DNA of 7,161 nucleotides from Pseudomonadota bacterium. Its GTDB lineage: Bacteria > Pseudomonadota > Alphaproteobacteria > Sphingomonadales > Sphingomonadaceae. Shown here piece by piece: positions 1-5,785 of the stretch. The position numbers and the translations under genes are program-made. The notes under the pieces are model-generated. The model was not told the DNA's origin. It ran no database searches and worked only from the letters and a program-made list of their open reading frames with translations. Within the stretch, counting starts at the first letter, position 1. Each line of letters starts with the position of its first letter. The DNA is taken from assembly GCA_023417515.1 (NCBI GenBank), contig JAEZFL010000106.1, forward strand, positions 1-7,161, given 5' to 3'.

Positions 1-715
1 CCTCGACCACCAGGACGGCACCACCCTCACCGGGGACGTATCCACGGGCGCCGACGTCGAAGGGCACATACGCGGTTCGCGGATCGTCGCCGGTGCTCAG
101 CGTGCCGCCGCTCATCCGGGCCACCCAGCCGTACGGGCAGAAGGAGCTCTCGAAGCCTCCGGAGAGCATGAGCCGGGACCCCTTGCGGATGTTCCGCCGG
201 GCCTGCGCGACCGCGTCGAGCCCGCCCGCCTGGTCGCTGACGATGACGCCGGCGGGGCCTCTCATGCCGTGCCGGATCGACGTCTGCCCCGTGTTGACGG
301 CGTAGAACCAGGCGAACGACATGTACACGCTGACGTGCTCGGGACCGGACCGCCACAGGTTCTCCAGCTCGCGCTGGCCGTACTCGAAGCCGCCGAACGC
401 CCCGGCCATCGCCACGCCGGTCTCGGTCGCCTCGTAGGCGCCGGGTTCCACCCGGGCGTCGGCGAGCGCCCAGGCCGACGCGGCCAGCGCGAACTGGGTC
501 ATCCGGTCGGTCTGCGGGAGAAGCCGGCTGGGAATGTGGTCGGCGGGATCGAATCCGTCGAGTTCGCCGCCCAGCCGGGCCGGGTACCCGCTCACGTCAA
601 AGCGCCGGACCGGGCGGATGGCGGACTCGCCACGCAACGTCGCGGCCCAGAAGTTCTCGGTCCCGAAGCCGTTCGGCGCCGCCACGCCGATCCCGGTGAT
701 CACCGCCGCGGTCAT
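1..715 (-). CDS. Type II PKS ketosynthase beta / chain-length factor (partial, C-terminus off window)
   Basis: Catalytically silent partner of the type II ketosynthase heterodimer; it shapes the chamber that sets polyketide chain length. The first 238 residues are visible. The N-terminus (MTAAVITGIGVAAPNGFG) is a thiolase-fold start. The segment NTGQTSIRHGMRGPAG is followed by VSDQAGGLDA, where Gln162 stands in the place of the ketosynthase nucleophilic Cys; this is the hallmark of KS-beta. The conserved GYVPGEGGAVLVVE segment closes the visible part. About 170 residues should lie beyond position 1. The ATG (713-715) overlaps the KS-alpha stop as ATGA, and no clear Shine-Dalgarno precedes it, so translational coupling to KS-alpha is likely and would give the expected 1:1 stoichiometry. 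The family assignment is very secure; the exact polyketide class is not visible. Confidence 0.96.
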   Translation of the reverse strand, partial: MTAAVITGIGVAAPNGFGTENFWAATLRGESAIRPVRRFDVSGYPARLGGELDGFDPADHIPSRLLPQTDRMTQFALAASAWALADARVEPGAYEATETGVAMAGAFGGFEYGQRELENLWRSGPEHVSVYMSFAWFYAVNTGQTSIRHGMRGPAGVIVSDQAGGLDAVAQARRNIRKGSRLMLSGGFESSFCPYGWVARMSGGTLSTGDDPRTAYVPFDVGARGYVPGEGGAVLVVE

Positions 716-1983
716 GCCGCACCCCGCCCGGGACGGGCGAGCACGATGGCGCTCTGGAAGCCTCCGAAGCCGCTGCCGACGCTGACGACGGTGTCGAGCC
801 TCTGCTCCCGCGCGTGCAGCGGGACGTAGTCCAGGTCCAGCTCGGGGTCCGGCTCGTGGAGGTTCGCGGTCGGCGGGATCACGCCCTGGTCCAGGGCGAG
901 CGCGCAGGCGGCGATCTCGATCGAGCCGATCGCACCGAGGGAGTGGCCCACCATCGACTTGATGGAACTGATCGGTGTCGAGTAGGCGTGGTGGCCGAGT
1001 GCCCGCTTGAGAGCGGCCGTCTCGTGCCTGTCGTTCTGCTGCGTCGCCGTGCCGTGCGCGTTGACGTAGTCGACGTCCTCCGGTGACAGCCTGCTCTCCG
1101 CCAGCGCGGCGGTGATCGCCGAAGCCATCTCGGCGCCGTCGGGCCGCAGGCCGGTCATGTGGTACGCGTTGCTGCGGGAGGCGAATCCGGTGACCTCGGC
1201 GTAGATCCGGGCGCCGCGGGCGCGGGCGTGCTCCTCGCTCTCGAGGACGAGCACGGCAGCCCCCTCCCCCAGCACGAAGCCGTTGCGGGTGCGGTCGAAG
1301 GGGCGTAGCGCGTGGGCCGCGTCGTCGTTGCTCGACGAGGTCGCCCGGATGGCGTCGAAGCAGGCGACGGTGATCGGTGAGATCGGTGCGTCGGTGCCAC
1401 CGGTCACCATCGCGTCGACCGCGCCCTCCCGGATCAGATCCACCGCGTGTCCGACCGCGTCCAGTCCGGAGGTGCACCCCGCGGAGATCACCGCGACCGG
1501 GCCCTGGGCGTTGACGTCCCAGGCGACCTCCGCCGCCATGGAGCCGGGCATGAAGTAGTCGTACAGGTGCGGGCCGGCGTAGTGGTGGTCGAGCACCCAC
1601 TCCCGCCCGGTGTCGCTGAGAGCGAGGTACTCCGACTCGAGGTTGCACGTGGCACCCACGGCGGTGCCGAGGCTCACGCCGACGCGGGTGGGATCGGACC
1701 GGTCCGTCTCCAGACCGCTGTCGGCCATCGCCTCCCTGGTGGCGACCAGGGCGAACTGCGCCGCCCGGTCCAGCCGGCTGATCTCCCGGTGGGACAGCTC
1801 GGCCTGGGCCGGTTCGAAGTCCACCTCGGCGGCGATCCGGGACCGGAAGGCGGACGCGTCGAAGGCGGTGATCGGCCTGGTCGCGGTGCGACCGGCGGTG
1901 ATCAGTTGCCAGAACGCCTTGGTACCCACGCCGCCGGGCGCCACGACGCCGAGACCGGTGATCACCACTTTGCGAACACTCAC
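712..1983 (-). CDS. Type II PKS ketosynthase alpha (beta-ketoacyl synthase)
   Basis: Condensing subunit of the minimal type II PKS, which elongates an ACP-bound chain with malonyl-ACP in the cytoplasm. The 423-residue length is typical. Catalytic residues are all present: nucleophile Cys170 in SAGCTSGLDAVGHA, His310 in NAHGTATQQNDRHETAA, and Lys342 and His347 in SSIKSMVGHSLGAIGS. The C-terminal SVGSGFGGFQSA loop is also normal. The QNDRHET and SMVGHSLGAIGS forms are those of aromatic-PKS KS-alpha rather than primary-metabolism FabF, and the adjacent KS-beta supports this. I chose GTG at 1981-1983 because MSVRKVVITGLG matches the family N-terminus and because it overlaps the dehydratase stop as GTGA. 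There is no strong Shine-Dalgarno, so initiation probably depends on the upstream gene. The stop overlaps the KS-beta start by 4 bp. Confidence 0.97.
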   Translation of the reverse strand: MSVRKVVITGLGVVAPGGVGTKAFWQLITAGRTATRPITAFDASAFRSRIAAEVDFEPAQAELSHREISRLDRAAQFALVATREAMADSGLETDRSDPTRVGVSLGTAVGATCNLESEYLALSDTGREWVLDHHYAGPHLYDYFMPGSMAAEVAWDVNAQGPVAVISAGCTSGLDAVGHAVDLIREGAVDAMVTGGTDAPISPITVACFDAIRATSSSNDDAAHALRPFDRTRNGFVLGEGAAVLVLESEEHARARGARIYAEVTGFASRSNAYHMTGLRPDGAEMASAITAALAESRLSPEDVDYVNAHGTATQQNDRHETAALKRALGHHAYSTPISSIKSMVGHSLGAIGSIEIAACALALDQGVIPPTANLHEPDPELDLDYVPLHAREQRLDTVVSVGSGFGGFQSAIVLARPGRGAA

Positions 1984-3053
1984 CGCGACACCGCCGCGGT
2001 CGTCCCGACAGCCTTCATGTTCATCGACCCCTGTTCCTCTGTGTCCGGACCGGGCATTGCCGGCTCTGGTGCGGCTTGCGTGTGGTGCCGCTCCGACTCG
2101 TCGGCCCACCGGTCACTGTTGGTCCGGTACCAGGCGACGACCTCGGCGAGGCCCGACTCGAAGGGCACCTGCGGGGCGTAGCCGAGCTCGCGGCGGGCCT
2201 TGCTGTCGTCGAGGGAGTATCGGAGGTCGTGCCCCTTCCGGTCGGCGACCGGCCGCACCGCGTCCCAGTCCGCCCCGCACAGGCGCAGGAGCTCGGCGGT
2301 CAGGTCCCGGTTGGTCAGCTCGGTGCCGCTGCCCAGGTGGTAGACCTCGCCGTCACGACCCTTCCCCAGCGCCAGCTGCACGCCCCGGCAGTGGTCCGCG
2401 ACGTGCAGCCACTCCCGGACGTTGCGGCCGTCGCCGTAGAGGGGCACCGGCCGGCCGCTGAGCAGGTTGGTGACGAAGCGCGGGATCATCTTCTCGACGT
2501 GCTGGTACGGTCCGTAGTTGTTCGAGCAGCGGGTGATCACCACCGGCAGCCCGTGCGAGCGGTGGTACGAGCGCGCGAGCAGGTCGGCCGCCGCTTTCGA
2601 GGCGGCGTACGGGGAGTTCGGCAGGAGCGGGTGATCCTCCGTCCACGACCCGTGGGCGATGGTGCCGTACACCTCGTCGGTCGAGACCTGCACCACCCGG
2701 CTGATGCCTCTCTGGAGGCAGCAGTCCAGCAGCGTCTGGGTCCCCAGCACATTCGTCGTCGTGAACGGCGAGGCGTCGAGCAGCGACCGGTCCACGTGGC
2801 TCTCGGCCGCGAAGTGGACGACCGCGTCGTGTCCCGGCAGCAGGTCGAGAAGCAGGTCGCGGTCGACGATGTCGCCTCGGACAAAGGTGAGCCGCGGATC
2901 GTCCACCGGGATGTTCGTCAGACTGCCCGCGTACGTGAGCTTGTCGAGGACGGTGATCTCCGCGTTCTCGTAACCCTCGTAGGCGCCGCCGAGCATGCTG
3001 CGTACGTACTCGGAGCCGACGAAGCCGGCTCCCCCGGTCACGAGAAGTTTCAT
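1980..3053 (-). CDS. dTDP-glucose 4,6-dehydratase (RmlB/DesIV-like)
   Basis: Converts dTDP-D-glucose to dTDP-4-keto-6-deoxy-D-glucose, the shared precursor of most deoxysugars, using bound NAD+. It is an extended SDR enzyme of 357 residues. The NAD-binding GGAGFVGS motif is at residues 7-14, followed by DKLTYAGSL (37-45), HFAAESHVDRS (80-90), the catalytic STDEVYG segment with Asp126 and Glu127, and Tyr149/Lys153 in SPYAASK. NNYGPYQ and NVREWLHVADH, also family signatures, follow. The start at ATG 3051-3053 gives the family N-terminus MKLLVTGGAG; only a weak CGGA precedes it. An in-frame ATG 11 codons upstream (3084-3086) is possible but less likely. After about residue 317 a 40-residue hydrophilic tail, rich in Pro, Ala, Glu and Thr, runs to the overlap with KS-alpha and does not resemble the family core. 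It is the first gene of the leftward transcript. Confidence 0.95.
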   Translation of the reverse strand: MKLLVTGGAGFVGSEYVRSMLGGAYEGYENAEITVLDKLTYAGSLTNIPVDDPRLTFVRGDIVDRDLLLDLLPGHDAVVHFAAESHVDRSLLDASPFTTTNVLGTQTLLDCCLQRGISRVVQVSTDEVYGTIAHGSWTEDHPLLPNSPYAASKAAADLLARSYHRSHGLPVVITRCSNNYGPYQHVEKMIPRFVTNLLSGRPVPLYGDGRNVREWLHVADHCRGVQLALGKGRDGEVYHLGSGTELTNRDLTAELLRLCGADWDAVRPVADRKGHDLRYSLDDSKARRELGYAPQVPFESGLAEVVAWYRTNSDRWADESERHHTQAAPEPAMPGPDTEEQGSMNMKAVGTTAAVSR

Positions 3054-3151
3054 GTTTCCGAGCGTCGCCGGGCACGGCCGACCCATGGTGGAGGTCCGCT
3101 GGAAGGGCGGTGGAGCGGTTCCGCGCGACGGCACCGGCGGGCGTCACCCCA

Positions 3152-3163
3152 GTTGCGCTCAAC
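3152..3163. repeat. Imperfect inverted repeat, candidate operator half of the divergent region
   Basis: GTTGCGCTCAAC has 4-bp arms GTTG/CAAC around a partly symmetric centre; two symmetric pairs of positions are compared and one pair mismatches. It lies near the middle of the divergent spacer and only 3 bp from a second dyad at 3167-3178. A repressor or activator site is a guess from position and symmetry. Confidence 0.3.
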
Positions 3164-3166
3164 CGA

Positions 3167-3178
3167 GGTGCGAGCACC
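3167..3178. repeat. Perfect inverted repeat GGTGC-GA-GCACC, candidate operator
   Basis: Five-base arms match perfectly around a 2-base spacer, within 20 bp of the midpoint of the spacer between the two divergent genes. That is where one regulator could control both promoters. Short GC-rich dyads are common by chance in this DNA, so confidence is limited. Confidence 0.35.
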
Positions 3179-3236
3179 GTCCGGGACGCTGTCGTTCCGG
3201 CACACCGCCGGCCCATGGCACGTCGCACGGCATGAT

Positions 3237-3241
3237 GGAGG
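3237..3241 (+). promoter_or_regulatory. Ribosome binding site deciding the aminotransferase GTG start
   Basis: GGAGG lies 7 bases before GTG 3249-3251. It is a full anti-SD match at ideal spacing and fixes the start within a reading frame that stays open far upstream, to about 2076. Confidence 0.85.
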
Positions 3242-3248
3242 CCCGCGC

Positions 3249-4469
3249 GTGAAAGACACACTCGTTGATCTCGCTGCGCTCGGCGGGACCCCGGAGTTCT
3301 CACGGTTCCTGCAGGTGGGAACGCCCAGCGTCGGCGATCGGTCGCGTCTGTTCGACAGGCTGAACGCGGCGATGGACAACGAATGGCTCACCAACGGCGC
3401 GCTGGTCCGGGAGTTCGAGGAGCGCATCGCGGACCTGGCGGGCGTCCGGCACTGTGTGGCGACGTGCAACGGCACCCTGGCGCTGCAACTGCTCTACATG
3501 GCCACCGGGCTGTCGGGTGAGGTCGTCATGCCCGCGATGACCTATGTGGCCACGCCGCACGCCGCCCGGGTGCTGGGCCTGACACCGGTCTTCTGCGACG
3601 TCGATCCGGTCACCGGATGCCTCGACCCGGAGCAGGTGGAGGCGGCCGTCACGCCGCGGACCTCCGGCATCGTCGGCGTCCATCTGTGGGGCCGCCCCGG
3701 CCGGGCCGACGAGCTGGAGAAGGTGGCCGCGCGGCACGGCCTCACGCTCACCTTCGACGCGGCACACGCGCTGGGGTCCAGCTTCCAGGGCCGGCGCGTC
3801 GGCGGCTTCGGCTCCGCCGAGGTGTTCAGCTTCCACGCCACGAAGGTGGTCAACTGCTTCGAGGGCGGCGCCGTCGTCACCGACGACGACGGGCTGGCGC
3901 AGGAGCTCCGCGTCCTGCGGACCTTCGGCATCACCGCCGACGGCCGCAGCGTGGGCATCGGCACCAACGCCAAGATGACCGAGGCCTCCGCGGCCATGGG
4001 GCTGACCTCGCTGGACGCCTTCGGCGAGACCGTACGGCACAATCGCGCCAACCACGCGCACTACCGCTCCGCGTTGCGCGGGGTGGACGGGCTCTCCGTC
4101 GTCGACTTCGACGAGCAGGAGGATCCCAACTGGCAGTACGTGATCCTCAAGATCGACGAAGCGGTCACCGGCATCCACCGCGACCTGATGATCGAGGTGC
4201 TGACGGCGGAGAACGCCGGGGCGCGGCGCTACTTCTCGCCCGCCTGCCACCAGCTCGAGCCCTACCGCTCGGAGCGTCCGACCTCGCTGCCTCACACCGA
4301 GCGCCTGGCCGAGCAGGTGGTCGCCCTGCCGACCGGCCCGGCCGTCTCCCCCACGGACATCGACCGGATCTGTCACATCGTGCGGCTCGCGATCTCCCAC
4401 GGGCCGGAACTCACCGACCGGCTGCGTCGCCGCGCGGCCCCGCCCTCCACAGCCGGGAGCGGAACGTGA
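3249..4469 (+). CDS. dTDP-4-keto-6-deoxyhexose 4-aminotransferase (DesI-like, DegT/DnrJ/EryC1 family)
   Basis: PLP-dependent sugar aminotransferase of 406 residues. The sequence closely follows what I recall of DesI of desosamine biosynthesis, which aminates C4 of dTDP-4-keto-6-deoxyglucose using L-glutamate. It begins DLAALGGTPEF and continues with EWLTNGALVREFEERIADLAGV (residues 45-66), then VATCNGTLALQL (70-81), the cofactor loop. Asp170 in FDAAHALG should pair with the PLP pyridine nitrogen, and Lys199 in SFHATKVVNCFEGG should be the Schiff-base lysine. GTNAKMTEASAAMGL (238-252) and TGIHRDLMIEVL (307-318) are further family segments. Start GTG is set by the GGAGG at 3237-3241. With the 4,6-dehydratase directly across the divergent promoter, the substrate is supplied locally. 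C4 rather than C3 specificity is inferred from DesI resemblance; the stereochemistry of the amine is not proven. Confidence 0.9.
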   Translation: MKDTLVDLAALGGTPEFSRFLQVGTPSVGDRSRLFDRLNAAMDNEWLTNGALVREFEERIADLAGVRHCVATCNGTLALQLLYMATGLSGEVVMPAMTYVATPHAARVLGLTPVFCDVDPVTGCLDPEQVEAAVTPRTSGIVGVHLWGRPGRADELEKVAARHGLTLTFDAAHALGSSFQGRRVGGFGSAEVFSFHATKVVNCFEGGAVVTDDDGLAQELRVLRTFGITADGRSVGIGTNAKMTEASAAMGLTSLDAFGETVRHNRANHAHYRSALRGVDGLSVVDFDEQEDPNWQYVILKIDEAVTGIHRDLMIEVLTAENAGARRYFSPACHQLEPYRSERPTSLPHTERLAEQVVALPTGPAVSPTDIDRICHIVRLAISHGPELTDRLRRRAAPPSTAGSGT

Positions 4470-4661
4470 GGCGTCCGTCCCCGGCCACCGCGCTGTCCCC
4501 CCGGCCCCGCCTGCGGATCGTCCGGCGGCCGCAGCTCCCGGGCCGGTCCGCCGCCGCCCGCGCGTCTCGCGTGGAACCCCGCACGTGCCCGAACGCGCCG
4601 CGAGGACGCCGGTCCGTCGTGGTGCACCTGTCCGCAGTCGTCGAGAAGAATACGGATCACG
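4470..4661. other. 192-bp gap between aminotransferase and glycosyltransferase
   Basis: No plausible gene is present: the open frames here are Pro/Arg-rich translations typical of GC-rich shadow frames. A modest hairpin, CTGCGG (4511-4516) with CCGCAG (4529-4534), has a 12-base loop and no T-run. The last 35 bp turn AT-richer and hold a promoter-like element. A gap this long within a same-strand series suggests the glycosyltransferase may have its own promoter. Confidence 0.5.
4628..4656 (+). promoter_or_regulatory. Possible promoter for a near-leaderless glycosyltransferase transcript
   Basis: CTGTCC (4628-4633) and TACGGA (4651-4656) are 17 bp apart. Transcription from the usual 6-7 bases after the -10 would begin at about 4662-4663, right at the ATG. 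The -35 matches the consensus at only three of six positions. The weak SD-like sequences, GAGAAG 13 bases and CGGAT 4 bases upstream of the ATG, fit a leaderless or poorly led mRNA. Tentative. Confidence 0.3.
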
Positions 4662-5714
4662 ATGAAATTCCTGTTCACCGTAGGCGGTAGCCAGTCCACC
4701 GTGTTCTCCATCGCCCCGCTCGCGACGGCGGCCCGGAGCGCGGGCCACGAGATCCTCGTGACCGCCGACGAGCCGCTGCTGGAGACGGCGACGGCGATCG
4801 GACTGCCGGTGGTCCCCTCACCTCATCCGGGGATGCCCGCGGCCAGGCTGCAGGCGCTGCTGGAGCTGACCCGGCAGTGGCCGGCCGATGTGGTCGTCGG
4901 TGGCCTGTCGCACGTCCCCGGCATCCTCGCCACCCATCTGAAGGCGCTGTACGTACGCCACTACTGGGACATCGTCCCGCTGCGGCCGGAGCCGGGAATC
5001 GAGCCCGACCTGGAGCGTCTCGGCCTCACCGGGCCGCCGGAGGCCGACCTGTTCATCGACGTCTGCCCGCCGTGCCTGCGGCCGTCGCCCACCCCGGGCG
5101 CGCGACCGATGCGCTGGATCCCGAGGAACCGCCAGGGCCGTCTCGACCCGTGGATGTACACCCGGCCCGCAGGGCGCCCACGGGTGCTGGTCACCGCGGG
5201 AACGCGCAATCTCATGCTGCACTCGCACACCGGGGTCATGCGGCAGCTGGTGGACCAGCTGACGGCAGCCGGGGCGGAGGTTGTGATCGCGGCACCGGAC
5301 CGTGCCGCCGAGGAGTTCGGCGCACAGTTCGCCGACGTGCGCATCGGCTGGGTGCCGCTCGACGTCGTCGCTCCCACCTGCGACCTCGCGGTGCACCACG
5401 GCGGCGCGGCCACCGCGATGACGCTCATGAACGCCGGCGTGCCGCAGCTGATCACCCCGGACAACGACTACTCGAGGACCATCGCGAAGGCCCTGGGCGA
5501 CTTCGGTGCCGCCCTCGCCGTGCCGCCGGCCCCCCGCCAGGCCGGCCAGGAGGCGTACCGGGAAGCGGTCGACGCCGTCGCCGCGGCCTGCCGGCAGATC
5601 CTCTCGGACCGCCGGTTCGCCGAGCGCGCGCGGGTCCTGGCCACCGAGATCGGTAAGCTGCCCACGACGGCCGAGATGGTCGGCACAATCGAGCAGCTGG
5701 CCGCCGCCGGCTAG
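4662..5714 (+). CDS. GT-B glycosyltransferase (GT1-type, deoxysugar to aromatic aglycone)
   Basis: Transfers a nucleotide-activated deoxysugar to the polyketide aglycone in the cytoplasm. It has 350 residues. The N-terminal acceptor domain begins MKFLFTVGGSQSTVFSIAPLA, followed by VVVGGLSHVPGILATHL and YVRHYWD (97-103). The linker segment LFIDVCPPCLRP, RWIPRNRQGRLDPWMYTRP and RVLVTAGTR (175-182) are hallmarks of aromatic-polyketide glycosyltransferases. The nucleotide-sugar signature HHGGAATAMTLMNAGVPQL spans 245-263. The N-terminal domain is short: only about 20 residues (52-70) separate GLPVV from the VVVGG strand, where I recall about 50 or more in relatives. Asp103 in HYWD is a candidate catalytic base; the usual macrolide-GT N-terminal His is absent, with Thr13 nearby. 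No DesVIII-like activator gene is in the window. ATG 4662 gives the expected N-terminus. Confidence 0.92.
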   Translation: MKFLFTVGGSQSTVFSIAPLATAARSAGHEILVTADEPLLETATAIGLPVVPSPHPGMPAARLQALLELTRQWPADVVVGGLSHVPGILATHLKALYVRHYWDIVPLRPEPGIEPDLERLGLTGPPEADLFIDVCPPCLRPSPTPGARPMRWIPRNRQGRLDPWMYTRPAGRPRVLVTAGTRNLMLHSHTGVMRQLVDQLTAAGAEVVIAAPDRAAEEFGAQFADVRIGWVPLDVVAPTCDLAVHHGGAATAMTLMNAGVPQLITPDNDYSRTIAKALGDFGAALAVPPAPRQAGQEAYREAVDAVAAACRQILSDRRFAERARVLATEIGKLPTTAEMVGTIEQLAAAG

Positions 5715-5737
5715 CCGCCGGCCCTCACCCTTCTCGC

Positions 5738-5752
5738 CGCCCGGATCGGGCG
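5738..5752 (+). other. Small GC hairpin between glycosyltransferase and DUF218-like gene
   Basis: CGCCCG-GAT-CGGGCG forms a perfect 6-bp stem with a 3-base loop, 23 bases after the glycosyltransferase stop and before the next ribosome binding site. There is no T-run, so full termination is doubtful; partial attenuation or mRNA end protection is possible. It is the only clear structure in this 71-bp spacer. Confidence 0.3.
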
Positions 5753-5773
5753 AGCCTCCGTCGTGCCCCCACC

Positions 5774-5780
5774 GGGAGGA
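5774..5780 (+). promoter_or_regulatory. Strong ribosome binding site for the DUF218-like gene
   Basis: GGGAGGA ends 5 bases before GTG 5786-5788, one of the best Shine-Dalgarno sequences in the window. It fixes the GTG start and indicates that this short gene is really translated. Confidence 0.85.
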
Positions 5781-5785
5781 GTTCC

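Larger units (their letters stand above)
3054..3248. promoter_or_regulatory. Divergent intergenic control region
   Basis: These 195 bp separate the outward-facing dehydratase and aminotransferase genes, so both promoters should lie here. I see no convincing -35/-10 pair on either strand; TTGCGC at 3153-3158 could serve as a -35 for the plus strand, but the sequence 18 bp on (CACCGT) is a poor -10. Several dyads crowd the centre: GTTGCGCTCAAC (3152-3163), GGTGC-GA-GCACC (3167-3178) and GCGG-TT-CCGC (3115-3124). The palindrome CCATGG occurs twice, at almost equal distance from the two starts. The regulatory role follows from the gene layout; no binding protein can be named. Confidence 0.65.

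Noticed and set aside
712..1983. KS-alpha as a primary-metabolism FabF
   Set aside because: The coupled KS-beta with Gln at the nucleophile position and the aromatic-PKS motifs (QNDRHET, SMVGHSLGAIGS) make it a type II PKS enzyme.
1984..2109. Upstream in-frame extension of KS-alpha
   Set aside because: The extra residues (MGRRVGAAPHAS and on) do not look like a ketosynthase N-terminus and lie wholly inside the dehydratase tail; GTG 1983 gives the family start and a clean 4-bp overlap.
3051..3086. Alternative dehydratase start at ATG 3084-3086
   Set aside because: It would add MGRPCPATLGN before the canonical MKLLVTGGAG and has no Shine-Dalgarno. It cannot be excluded fully because the preferred ATG also has only a weak RBS.
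2076..3248. The aminotransferase frame stays open for about 390 codons upstream, antisense to the dehydratase
   Set aside because: The translation has no domain, reads as an Arg/Val/Ala-rich shadow, and the GGAGG-GTG at 3237-3251 plus the DesI-like N-terminus fix the real start at 3249. Long open antisense frames are normal in high-GC genes.
4511..4534. Hairpin after the aminotransferase as a terminator
   Set aside because: The stem is only 6 bp with a 12-base loop and no T-run; such pairings are frequent by chance at this GC content.
3300..4748. Long minus-strand open frame across the aminotransferase
   Set aside because: It is antisense to a well-supported gene, has no recognisable domain, and its composition (Gly/Arg/Val/Asp) is typical of a reverse-strand shadow.
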